DNA of 6,849 nt from Oscillospiraceae bacterium (GTDB lineage Bacteria > Bacillota > Clostridia > Oscillospirales > Ruminococcaceae). Under the pieces are notes generated by a model. It saw nothing but the letters and a program-made list of their open reading frames with translations. It was not told where the DNA came from and ran no database searches. The DNA lies in assembly GCA_019420135.1 (NCBI GenBank), contig JAHZHS010000116.1, forward strand, positions 1 through 6,849, read 5' to 3'. The translations under genes were made by a program, and so were the position numbers. Shown here piece by piece: positions 1-6,581 of the stretch. How positions within the stretch are numbered: position 1 is the stretch's first letter; every line of letters starts with the position of its first letter.

Positions 1-2539
1 TGCCATGGACGAGACCTGGCAGGATATCCTGACCCGCTACAAGCGGATGCAGGGCTATGCCGCCCTGTGGGTCCCCGGCACCGACCATGCCTCTATTGCC
101 ACCGAGGCCAAGGTTGTCGCGGAGATGGCCAAGGAGGGCCTGACCAAGGATATGCTGGGCCGTGACGGCTTCCTCGAGCGCGCATGGGCCTGGAAAGAAA
201 AGTACGGCAACCGTATTGTCAGCCAGCTGAAGAAACTGGGCTGCTCCTGCGACTGGGACCGCGAGCGCTTCACCATGGATGAGGGCTGCTCCGACGCCGT
301 CAAGGAAGTCTTTGTCCGCCTGTACGACAAGGGCCTGATCTACCGCGGCAACCGCATGGTCAACTGGTGCCCCCACTGTGATACCTCCATCTCCGACGCC
401 GAGGTGGAGTATGAGGAGAAGGACGGCAGCTTCTGGCATCTGCTCTACCAGGTCAAGGAGACCGGTGAGATGCTGGAGCTGGCCACCACCCGTCCCGAGA
501 CCATGCTGGGCGATACCGCTGTGGCCATCAATACGGATGACCCCCGCTACACCCATCTGCACGGCTGCCATGTGATCCTGCCGCTGCTCAACAAGGAAAT
601 CCCCATCGTCTGCGACGAGCACGCCGACATGGAAAAGGGTACCGGTGTCGTCAAGATCACCCCGGCCCACGATCCCAACGACTTTGAGGTGGGCAAGCGT
701 CACAACCTGCCCATGATCCGCGTGCTGACCTACGACGGCCACATGACCGGCGCCGCCGACAAGGCTGCCGCCGATGAGCTCAAGGCCAGCGGCCGCGCGG
801 CCGCCGATGAGCCCGATGTCTTGGACTGCGGCAAGTACGCCGGCATGACTGCCATGGAGGCCCGCAAGGCGATTCTGGCCGACCTGGAGGCCGGCGGCTA
901 CCTCAAGTCCACCGAGCCCCTCAAACATGAGGTGGGCACCTGCTACCGCTGCCACACCGTCATCGAGCCCATGGTGTCCAAGCAGTGGTTCGTCAAGATG
1001 GAGCCTCTGGCCAAGCCTGCCATTGAGGCGGTGGAAAAGGGCAACATCAAGTTTGTGCCCGAGCGTTTCACCAAGAATTACCTCAACTGGATGTACGGCA
1101 CCCGCGACTGGTGTATCAGCCGTCAGCTGTGGTGGGGACATCAGATCCCGGCCTGGTACTGCGCCGACTGCGGCGAGACCGTCGTGGCCAAGGAAGCCCC
1201 CAAGACCTGCCCCCGCTGCGGCAGCACCAACCTGACTCAGGACCCTGACACCCTGGACACCTGGTTCTCCAGCGCCCTGTGGCCTTTCTCCACCCTGGGC
1301 TGGCCGCAGGATACCGAGGACCTCAAGTATTTCTATCCCACCAACACCCTGGTCACCGGTTATGATATTATCGGTTTCTGGGTTTCCCGCATGATCTTCT
1401 CCGGCCTGGCCTATACCGGCAAGGCACCCTTTGATACCGTGCTCATCCACGGCATCGTCCGTGACAGCCAGGGCCGCAAGATGTCCAAGAGCCTGGGCAA
1501 CGGCATTGACCCGCTGGAGGTCATTGCTCAGTACGGCGCCGACGCCCTGCGCATGATGCTGGTGGTGGGATCCACCGCGGGCAACGACATGCGTTACAGC
1601 GAGGAGCGGGTCAAGGCCTGCCGCAATTTTGCCAACAAGCTGTGGAATGCCTCCCGCTTTGTCCAGATGAACCTGCCCGAGGACTTTGTTCCCGGCCTGC
1701 CCGATGTGTCCCTGCTGGATATGAGCGACAAGTGGGTGCTGACCCAGCTCAACACCACCGCCCGGGATGCCACGGCCAACCTGGACAAGTACGAAATGGG
1801 TCTGGCCGCCGACAAGATCGAGAGCTTTATCTGGGAGGTCTACTGCGACTGGTATATCGAGATCTGCAAGGCCCGCCTGAACTCCGGCGACGAGCAGCAG
1901 GCCGACACCGCACGCAAGGTGCTGGTGTATGTGCTGAGCCAGGCGCTCAAGCTGCTGCATCCCTTCATGCCCTTTGTCACCGAGGCCATCTATCAGAGCC
2001 TGCCCGGCAGCGCCGAGACCATCATGACCGAACAATGGCCCGCTTTCGACGCCGGCCACAACTGGCCGGAGGAGGAAGCCGACTTCGCCAAGCTGATGGA
2101 TTATATCAAGGCAGTGCGTGCGGTGCGCAACGACATGAACGTCCATCCCGCCAAAAAGACCAGCATGGTCATCGAGACGGCGGATGCTGCTGCCTTCCAG
2201 AAGGGCGAGACCTACCTGGCCCGCTTTGCCTTCGCCACCGATGTGACCCTCACCGATCACTATGACGGCCCCACCGCCGGCATGGTGCAGGTCAATACCA
2301 CCTCGGCCCGCGGCTTCATTCCCATGATGGAGCTCATCGACCGGGACAAGGAACTGGCCCGCCTCAACAAGGAGCTGGCCAAGACCGAGAAGGAACTGGC
2401 CATGTTTGAAAATCAGCTTTCCAACCCCAAGTTCGTGGAGAAGGCCCCCGCCAAGCTGGTGGAGGATGTCCGTGCCAAGCTTGCCGCCGCCAGGGACAAG
2501 CAGGCAAATATCCGCCAGTCCATCGAGGCGCTGGGCTGA
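1..2539 (+). CDS. valS: Valyl-tRNA synthetase, 5'-truncated by the window edge
   Basis: This cytoplasmic class I synthetase charges tRNA-Val with valine and edits mischarged threonine. The frame is open from base 2 and reads Ala-Met-Asp-Glu. The Met at base 5 is internal, since it aligns just after the HIGH motif of complete ValRS (H-x-G-H-A-x-D), so roughly 45-60 N-terminal residues are missing. Numbering from that Met: the CP1 editing domain carries TTRPE at 161-165 and KITPAHDPND near 219-228; GTRDWCISRQ is at 365-374; DPDTLDTWFSS follows; KMSKS is at 492-496; then come the anticodon-binding domain and a C-terminal coiled coil of about 65 residues rich in Lys, Glu and Leu. Four CxxC pairs (122/125, 313/316, 386/389, 402/405) suggest two zinc knuckles, as in bacterial IleRS. 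The gene ends in TGA and is followed by a terminator. Identification is secure. Confidence 0.97.
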   Translation, partial: AMDETWQDILTRYKRMQGYAALWVPGTDHASIATEAKVVAEMAKEGLTKDMLGRDGFLERAWAWKEKYGNRIVSQLKKLGCSCDWDRERFTMDEGCSDAVKEVFVRLYDKGLIYRGNRMVNWCPHCDTSISDAEVEYEEKDGSFWHLLYQVKETGEMLELATTRPETMLGDTAVAINTDDPRYTHLHGCHVILPLLNKEIPIVCDEHADMEKGTGVVKITPAHDPNDFEVGKRHNLPMIRVLTYDGHMTGAADKAAADELKASGRAAADEPDVLDCGKYAGMTAMEARKAILADLEAGGYLKSTEPLKHEVGTCYRCHTVIEPMVSKQWFVKMEPLAKPAIEAVEKGNIKFVPERFTKNYLNWMYGTRDWCISRQLWWGHQIPAWYCADCGETVVAKEAPKTCPRCGSTNLTQDPDTLDTWFSSALWPFSTLGWPQDTEDLKYFYPTNTLVTGYDIIGFWVSRMIFSGLAYTGKAPFDTVLIHGIVRDSQGRKMSKSLGNGIDPLEVIAQYGADALRMMLVVGSTAGNDMRYSEERVKACRNFANKLWNASRFVQMNLPEDFVPGLPDVSLLDMSDKWVLTQLNTTARDATANLDKYEMGLAADKIESFIWEVYCDWYIEICKARLNSGDEQQADTARKVLVYVLSQALKLLHPFMPFVTEAIYQSLPGSAETIMTEQWPAFDAGHNWPEEEADFAKLMDYIKAVRAVRNDMNVHPAKKTSMVIETADAAAFQKGETYLARFAFATDVTLTDHYDGPTAGMVQVNTTSARGFIPMMELIDRDKELARLNKELAKTEKELAMFENQLSNPKFVEKAPAKLVEDVRAKLAAARDKQANIRQSIEALG
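789..804. repeat. 16-bp perfect palindrome inside valS (tandem GCGGCCGC)
   Basis: The sequence GCGGCCGCGCGGCCGC is self-complementary over all 16 bases and is two adjacent copies of the 8-mer GCGGCCGC. It encodes Ser-Gly-Arg-Ala-Ala-Ala in an Ala-rich stretch of the editing domain that looks longer than in Bacillus subtilis ValRS. It is most simply a chance product of GC-rich codons or a small tandem duplication. No regulatory role is implied. Confidence 0.6.
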
Positions 2540-2583
2540 TCCTGGGATGAATCTGTAAAATCAAGAAACTAGCAGTCTGCCGC

Positions 2584-2632
2584 AAAAGGCTGTGTCCGCG
2601 CAGGGATTTGCTCCCGCGGGCGCGGCCTTTTT
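2584..2632 (+). terminator. Intrinsic terminator of valS
   Basis: AAAAGGC at 2584-2590 pairs with GCCTTTT at 2625-2631, and TGTGTCCGCG (2591-2600) pairs with CGCGGGCGCG (2615-2624), giving a continuous 17-bp stem with three G-T wobbles. The apical loop is 14 nt and the right arm runs into TTTTT. It lies 45 nt after the valS stop, so it should isolate valS from the next transcription unit. Confidence 0.9.
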
Positions 2633-2634
2633 GC

Positions 2635-2663
2635 TTGCCCTTGACGCGGTGCAATGCTATAAT
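2635..2663 (+). promoter_or_regulatory. Extended -10 sigma-A promoter for the vanZ-like/folC unit
   Basis: A consensus -10 TATAAT sits at 2658-2663, preceded by TG at 2655-2656 (TGCTATAAT, the extended -10 form). A partial -35 TTGCCC lies at 2635-2640 with a 17-nt spacer. A better-looking TTGACG at 2641-2646 is only 11 nt away, too close to act as the -35 of this -10. The predicted start is near 2670, giving a leader of about 80 nt. The promoter begins 3 nt after the valS terminator. Confidence 0.75.
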
Positions 2664-2671
2664 GTCGGTAC

Positions 2672-2731
2672 GATGCGGAGGGAAAATGCCGCATCCTGAG
2701 GAGGGAAAGACACACGGCACCCCGTGCCGTG
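2672..2731 (+). promoter_or_regulatory. Structured 5' leader with two hairpins before the vanZ-like gene
   Basis: Hairpin 1 pairs GATGCGG (2672-2678) with CCGCATC (2689-2695) around a 10-nt loop and would sit at the very 5' end of the mRNA predicted from the upstream promoter. Hairpin 2 pairs CACGGCAC (2713-2720) with GTGCCGTG (2724-2731), a perfect 8-bp stem with a CCC loop. It ends one base before the AGGAGG ribosome binding site at 2733-2738. The pairing is read directly; any effect on mRNA stability or translation is inference. No known riboswitch class or T-box sequence was recognised. Confidence 0.6.
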
Positions 2732-2748
2732 CAGGAGGAAACCATATC

Positions 2749-3366
2749 ATGACACAAGGAAAAACAAGCCCATGGTTGATCGCGTTCCGCGTGATTTTCA
2801 CCATTGCGGTGCTGGCATGCATCGCATTCATTTTCAGCAATTCCCTGGAGGCAGGGCCCGTCTCGTCGGCACGCAGTCAGGAAGTCATGCGCTACATGAA
2901 TGCCGTCCTGGACCGCATCGGCCTGGGACCTCTGTCGGAACACTCGGTCCGCAAGCTGGCCCATTTTGCCGAGTACTGCCTGGAAGGCCTGCTGCTGACG
3001 CTCTGCCTGCGGGTCTACACCGCGCGCTTTGTGCGCCACATCAGCTGGCCGCTGCTGGGGGGACTGCTCACCGCCGTAACTGATGAGACCATCCAGAAAT
3101 ACATCTCGGGACGTTCGTCTCAGCTCACGGATGTCTGGATTGACTTTTCCGGCGTCGTGGCGGGCATGCTGGTTTCGCTTGTGCTGCTGCTGATTGTGCG
3201 GGCCATTATGGCCTTTCATGCCATCAAGAAGGAAAACCGCCGTCTGCGGGCCGAACGGGACCGCCTTCGCCGCAGCCGGGATTCGCATATCCGCCGGGCG
3301 GAATCCTCGAATGCCGCCCGGGAATATGAGAATGACACACCCGAAGAGGGGGAGGAGAGTATATGA
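2749..3366 (+). CDS. VanZ-family membrane protein with basic C-terminal coil
   Basis: A 205-residue integral membrane protein. Hydrophobic segments lie at about 9-29, 68-88, 97-112 and 129-155. The VanZ signatures are present: FSNS near 29-32, RKLAHFAEY at 68-76, and DETIQKYISGR at 112-122 followed by DVWIDFSG at 128-135. VanZ proteins are a loosely understood family; the founding member gives low-level teicoplanin resistance, but most chromosomal copies have no known role, so resistance should not be assumed. After the last helix comes a strongly basic, probably helical stretch (about 160-184, rich in Arg and Lys) and then an acidic tail. The start at 2749 has AGGAGG 10 nt upstream; the frame is open further upstream, but those starts lie in or before the promoter and leader. 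The stop overlaps the folC start. Confidence 0.88.
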   Translation: MTQGKTSPWLIAFRVIFTIAVLACIAFIFSNSLEAGPVSSARSQEVMRYMNAVLDRIGLGPLSEHSVRKLAHFAEYCLEGLLLTLCLRVYTARFVRHISWPLLGGLLTAVTDETIQKYISGRSSQLTDVWIDFSGVVAGMLVSLVLLLIVRAIMAFHAIKKENRRLRAERDRLRRSRDSHIRRAESSNAAREYENDTPEEGEESI

Positions 3367-4655
3367 CACCACAACAGGCCGTTGAGGCCCTTCACGCGCT
3401 GCCCAGCGGCGGCAACCCCACACTGGACCGGATGCGCGCATTGATGGACGCCCTGGGCAATCCGGAGCGCACTCTCAAATGTATTCAGATCGCCGGGACC
3501 AACGGCAAGGGCACCCTCGCCGTGATGACGGCCTGTATCCTGACACAGGCAGGATACAAAACGGGGCTGACCATCAGCCCGTATGTGACGGATTTCCGGG
3601 AACGCTTCCAGATCGACGGCAAGATGATTCCACCCGAGACGCTGGCCGATCTGACCGAGCGGGTGCTGGACGCTGCCGATGCGGTGCAGGCTGCGGGCGG
3701 CCCTGCGCCGGTTCAGTTCGAGGCGGTCACTGCGGTGGCTTTTCTGTGGTTTGCCCAGGAAAAGTGTGATCTTGTAGTATTGGAAACCGGTCTGGGCGGC
3801 CGTTATGACGCCACCAATGTGGTGACCAATACCCTGATTTCGGCCATTACCCGCATCGGTATGGATCATATGGCCCTTTTGGGAAATACCATCGCGGAGA
3901 TTGCAGGGGAAAAGGCGGGAATCATCAAGGAAGGCTGTACCGTAGTGTGTTATCCCGATCAGCCCGCCGAGGCCATGGGGCCCATTCTCACGGCAGCCGC
4001 CGAGAACCACGCCACCATCGTCACACCTGACCCGGAGGATCTCATCCGCCGCAAGGGCCGCCCGCTGGAAAACCGCATCGATTACGGCGGATATGAGGTG
4101 GCCCTCAATTTCCCGGGCCGTCACCAGGGCCATCATGCTGCCATGGCGGTGGAGATTGCCCTGACTTTGTGGCGCAATTACGGCTATGATATTTCGGACG
4201 AGGCCATTCTGGAGGGACTGAAACAGGCCAGCCTGCCCGCCCGTATCGAGGTGCTGCGCCGCCATCCTCTGCTTCTGCTGGACGGCTGCCACAATCCGGA
4301 TGGAGCTTCTGGCCTTGCCCAGACGCTGGCCGACGCCGGATACTCGGAAAATCTGGTGGCAGTCATCGGTATGGTGGCGGATAAGGACTGCGACGGCTTC
4401 CTGGAAAAGCTGGAGCCCTGCTTTGCCAAGGTCTTTACCACGGCGCCGGCTACGCCCCGGGCGCTCTCAGCGGAGGAAATGTACAAAAAGGCCCGCTTCC
4501 ACTTTGATGCCGAGGTGGGCGGTACTGTTGCCGAGGCCATCCGGAAGGCAGTGGACTATGCGGATGACAATACCTTGGCGGGAGTGGTAGTATGCGGCAG
4601 CCTTTATCTCGCTGCGGAAGCTCGTCCCATCCTGCTGGAGGAAGCCAAAAACTGA
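3363..4655 (+). CDS. folC: Folylpolyglutamate synthase / dihydrofolate synthase family
   Basis: A Mur-ligase-family enzyme that adds glutamate to folates using ATP and, in many bacteria, also makes dihydrofolate from dihydropteroate; sequence alone does not settle whether both activities are present. It has 430 residues, the usual family length. The P-loop GTNGKGT is at 45-51, DHMALLG at 168-174, the EKAGIIK segment at 183-189, and the C-terminal-domain motif DGCHNP at 307-312, where most homologues have DGAHNP. Its ATG shares four bases (ATGA) with the preceding stop, and a purine-rich GGGGAGGAG lies a few bases upstream, so translational coupling to the VanZ-like gene is likely. valS and folC are neighbours in Bacillus subtilis too; here one gene has come between them. 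Confidence 0.96.
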   Translation: MTPQQAVEALHALPSGGNPTLDRMRALMDALGNPERTLKCIQIAGTNGKGTLAVMTACILTQAGYKTGLTISPYVTDFRERFQIDGKMIPPETLADLTERVLDAADAVQAAGGPAPVQFEAVTAVAFLWFAQEKCDLVVLETGLGGRYDATNVVTNTLISAITRIGMDHMALLGNTIAEIAGEKAGIIKEGCTVVCYPDQPAEAMGPILTAAAENHATIVTPDPEDLIRRKGRPLENRIDYGGYEVALNFPGRHQGHHAAMAVEIALTLWRNYGYDISDEAILEGLKQASLPARIEVLRRHPLLLLDGCHNPDGASGLAQTLADAGYSENLVAVIGMVADKDCDGFLEKLEPCFAKVFTTAPATPRALSAEEMYKKARFHFDAEVGGTVAEAIRKAVDYADDNTLAGVVVCGSLYLAAEARPILLEEAKN

Positions 4656-4698
4656 CCTCCTGCGGATTTGCCTGGAAAAAAGAATACGCCAAACAGGA

Positions 4699-4735
4699 CG
4701 CGGTGCTTTTCAACAGACACCGCGCCTTTCTTTTT
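4699..4735 (+). terminator. Intrinsic terminator after folC
   Basis: CGCGGTG (4699-4705) pairs with CACCGCG (4718-4724) around a 12-nt loop, followed by a T-rich run CCTTTCTTTTT to 4735. It lies about 45 nt past the folC stop. The seven-bp stem and interrupted T-run make it weaker than the valS terminator, so some readthrough into spoIIAA is conceivable. Confidence 0.75.
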
Positions 4736-4770
4736 CTGCCCCGCGACAGAGTGTAACAAAATATTTGGAT

Positions 4771-4811
4771 GTGGCCCCGTATACTGGATGCAAACCGGTA
4801 TGCGGGGCTGC
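4771..4811 (+). other. Long hairpin upstream of spoIIAA
   Basis: Bases 4771-4787 pair with 4795-4811 across 17 consecutive positions (13 Watson-Crick, 4 G-T wobbles), with a 7-nt loop ATGCAAA. A short T-run (TGTTTTG) follows, so it could be a second folC terminator, an attenuator in the spoIIA leader, or a DNA inverted repeat bound by a protein. A TATACT hexamer that could serve as a -10 lies in the left arm at 4780-4785, but no acceptable -35 sits 16-18 nt before it. The structure is clear; the function is not. Confidence 0.6.
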
Positions 4812-4870
4812 TGTTTTGCCGTAGGCAGAAGCAGCAGCCGCTATCCGAAGCAGAAAATGGGGGACAAGCT

Positions 4871-5167
4871 ATGGCAAAGGTGTGGTTCATCCCGGCGGGA
4901 GGAACACTGGCGGCCTATCTTTCGGGGGAGATCGACCATCATGCGGCTCAATCACTGCGGCGGGAGATCGACGCTCAGATCGATACCCAGATGCCGGAAT
5001 TGCTGGCATTGGATTTCAGCGGCGTCACATTTATGGATTCCTCCGGTGTGGGGCTGATCCTTGGCAGGGGAAAGTACATTGCCTCTCTGGGCGGACACAT
5101 GACAGTGCAAAACCCGCCGGCGCAGATCTGCAAAATGCTGGACCTTGCAAAGATTCATTATGTATAA
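4871..5167 (+). CDS. spoIIAA: Anti-anti-sigma factor SpoIIAA
   Basis: A STAS-domain protein of the forespore switch. In its dephosphorylated form it binds SpoIIAB and frees sigma-F. The 98 residues include the phosphorylation-site motif MDSSGVGLILGR starting at residue 55; Ser58 falls at the same position as the Ser58 phosphorylated in Bacillus subtilis. That agreement supports the start at 4871, although its ribosome binding site is poor (GGGGG at 4859-4863). An in-frame ATG at 4769 would add 34 residues unlike any STAS N-terminus and would read through the leader hairpin. At 98 residues the protein is shorter than the B. subtilis one (117), the shortfall falling at the C-terminus. spoIIAB follows after 14 nt. 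Confidence 0.95.
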   Translation: MAKVWFIPAGGTLAAYLSGEIDHHAAQSLRREIDAQIDTQMPELLALDFSGVTFMDSSGVGLILGRGKYIASLGGHMTVQNPPAQICKMLDLAKIHYV

Positions 5168-5181
5168 AACGGGGGCGTCTT

Positions 5182-5637
5182 ATGAAACTGCTCAATCAGG
5201 TCAAGATCAGCTTTTACAGCCGCAGCGTCAACGAGGGCTTTGCCCGGGCGGCACTGGCAGCTTTTCTCGTCCAGGCGGATCCAACGGTTCCCCAACTGGC
5301 GGACATCAAGACCGCGGTGTCGGAGGCGGTCACCAACTGCATTGTACATGCTTACCCCGGGACCATCGGACAAATTACGCTGCGCGCTGCCTTGTATGAA
5401 GAAGGCGTTGTCCGCATCACCGTATCGGACAAGGGAGTGGGGATTGCGAATGTGGCACAGGCCATGGAGCCGCTCTACACCACCGGTAATCCGGATGAGC
5501 GTGCAGGTCTGGGCTTTGCGGTCATGCAAAGCTTTATGGATAAGGTACGGGTTACATCGGCGCCCGGCCGCGGTACCCGCGTCACTATGGTAAAGCGTCT
5601 GGATACGGCACAGGCGTTGCCGGCAGCGCGGGGATGA
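5182..5637 (+). CDS. spoIIAB: Anti-sigma-F factor / serine kinase SpoIIAB
   Basis: A GHKL-fold protein kinase that binds and silences sigma-F and phosphorylates SpoIIAA on serine with ATP. It has 151 residues (146 in B. subtilis). The N-box has Glu48, Asn52 and His56 in SEAVTNCIVHAY; the G1 box is DKGVG at 83-87; the glycine-rich lid and G2 box carry ERAGLGFAV with GLGF at 109-112. All ATP-binding landmarks are present, so it should be active. The start is preceded by GGGGG at 5171-5175, similar to the weak site before spoIIAA, and lies 14 nt after the spoIIAA stop, consistent with one mRNA. The last dozen or so residues, after the final strand, are unconserved in appearance. Confidence 0.96.
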   Translation: MKLLNQVKISFYSRSVNEGFARAALAAFLVQADPTVPQLADIKTAVSEAVTNCIVHAYPGTIGQITLRAALYEEGVVRITVSDKGVGIANVAQAMEPLYTTGNPDERAGLGFAVMQSFMDKVRVTSAPGRGTRVTMVKRLDTAQALPAARG

Positions 5638-5650
5638 CTCTCCTTACATA

Positions 5651-5669
5651 GGCCGCCCGTTGTGCGGCC
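5651..5669 (+). other. GC hairpin between spoIIAB and sigF
   Basis: GGCCGC (5651-5656) pairs perfectly with GCGGCC (5664-5669) around a 7-nt loop. It occupies the middle of the 56-nt gap and leaves the sigF ribosome binding site (AAAAGGAGGG, 5677-5686) free. No T-run follows, so it is not an intrinsic terminator. It may decouple sigF translation from spoIIAB or set an mRNA processing boundary; both are inference. Confidence 0.5.
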
Positions 5670-5693
5670 GCACCTGAAAAGGAGGGATACACT

Positions 5694-6419
5694 ATGTCCG
5701 CACAATTTCCCACAGCTGCCGGCTCTTTGGAGGAAAACCGCGCCAAGCGGGGAGAGTTTATCCAGAACAATCTCGGACTGGTTCATTGCTGCGCCGGGCG
5801 ATTCCGCGGCAGAGGCATCGAGTATGAGGATTTGTACGCAGCGGGATGCTTGGGGCTGGTCAAGGCCTGCGACGGTTTTGACAGTTCCCGGGGGCTTTGC
5901 TTTTCCACCTACGCGGTCCCGGTCATATTGGGGGAGATCAAGAAGCTGTTCCGGGACGGTGGTACAGTCAAAGTCAGTCGCACGCTGAAAGAGCTGGGAC
6001 TCAAAATCAATGCGGAGCGGGAGCGAACACTGAAACGCACCGGTACTGAGCCCAGCGTCACCCAGTTGGCCGAAACGCTGGGGACGACACCGGAACAGAT
6101 TGCGCTTGCCATCCGGGCGTCCCTTCCGGCGCTATCACTCACACCTGTGGAGAGCGAGGACAATGGCAGGGAATGGGACATCCCGGTAGACTCGCCCGAG
6201 GAAAGCCTGTCAGAGAAGATCAGTTTGAATGAGGTGATGAACCAGTTGTCGCCTCAGGACAGGCTTTTGATCCGGTTGCGCTTCTTTGGGGGAAAGACGC
6301 AGAGTGAGACGGCAAGAGTACTCAAGACAACGCAGGTGCAAATTTCCCGCCGGGAACGCAAGATCTTGAAATGGATGAGGAAGGAACTGACCGGAGAAGA
6401 AGGGCGAGTAGAGAGGTAG
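5694..6419 (+). CDS. sigF: RNA polymerase sporulation sigma factor sigma-F (SpoIIAC)
   Basis: A sigma-70-family factor that directs the first compartment-specific transcription in the forespore and is held inactive by SpoIIAB. It has 241 residues. Region 2 spans about 21-92 and contains YEDLYAAGCLGLVKA and the sigma-F/G signature PVILGEIKKLFRDGGTVKVSR (76-96). Region 3 covers about 97-160. Region 4 covers about 179-232, with LSPQDR at 185-190 and a helix-turn-helix near 201-223 (KTQSETA through VQISRRE). The start is set by an excellent AAGGAGG 8 nt upstream. Position as third gene after spoIIAA and spoIIAB separates it from the close paralogue sigma-G. No clear intrinsic terminator was found after the TAG stop. 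Confidence 0.96.
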   Translation: MSAQFPTAAGSLEENRAKRGEFIQNNLGLVHCCAGRFRGRGIEYEDLYAAGCLGLVKACDGFDSSRGLCFSTYAVPVILGEIKKLFRDGGTVKVSRTLKELGLKINAERERTLKRTGTEPSVTQLAETLGTTPEQIALAIRASLPALSLTPVESEDNGREWDIPVDSPEESLSEKISLNEVMNQLSPQDRLLIRLRFFGGKTQSETARVLKTTQVQISRRERKILKWMRKELTGEEGRVER

Positions 6420-6581
6420 AATAAGGAAAACAGGAATACACACTGTGATTTTTTGACGGCAAAAGGTTTTACGCATTGTATAAACATCAGAAAGAAGACT
6501 GTCAAAACGATCGCTTTCCGGTAAAGAAACTGTAAAAAACGCCAAAAGTGATACTTTAGAGAAAAAATGGCGAAAAATCGC
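6420..6581. other. Non-coding, A/T-rich gap after sigF
   Basis: This 162-nt stretch has no credible gene on either strand and is much richer in A and T than the coding DNA. It contains only weak structure: a 7-bp inverted repeat TTTTGAC (6451-6457) / GTCAAAA (6501-6507), and a 5-bp CGCCA (6540-6544) / TGGCG (6568-6572) enclosing AAAGT-GAT-ACTTT. Neither is followed by a T-run on the + strand. The last bases are A-tracts that probably belong to the promoter array downstream. Confidence 0.6.

Noticed and set aside
2641..2646. TTGACG as the -35 of the vanZ-like promoter
   Set aside because: The spacer to TATAAT at 2658 is only 11 nt. The extended -10 with TTGCCC at 17 nt fits better.
2608..2748. 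Upstream in-frame starts for the VanZ-like protein (TTG 2608, ATG 2662, ATG 2686)
   Set aside because: The first two lie upstream of the predicted transcript start. ATG 2686 has only GGAGGG 3 nt before it, too close, and lies in a hairpin. ATG 2749 has a well-spaced AGGAGG and gives a normal VanZ N-terminus.
2569..3441. Open frame of 290 codons on the - strand opposite the VanZ-like gene
   Set aside because: It runs across the terminator, promoter and leader of the real + strand unit, and its protein resembles no family.
3216..4292. Long open frame of 358 codons on the - strand
   Set aside because: It lies opposite vanZ-like and folC sequence, has low-complexity His/Arg/Gly composition, and shows no domain or ribosome binding site. 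It is a by-product of GC-rich codons in folC.
4769..4870. Longer SpoIIAA starting at ATG 4769
   Set aside because: The extra 34 residues are unlike STAS proteins and are encoded across the leader hairpin. The 4871 start puts the phospho-serine at residue 58, as in B. subtilis.
6453..6484. Possible promoter TTGACG ... TATAAA after sigF
   Set aside because: The spacer is 20 nt, and at 17-18 nt the -10 candidates are poor. Not enough to call it a promoter.
6540..6572. CGCCA/TGGCG hairpin as a terminator
   Set aside because: On the + strand it is followed by A, not T. On the - strand a T-run follows, but there is no - strand gene for it to serve and the 5-bp stem is weak.
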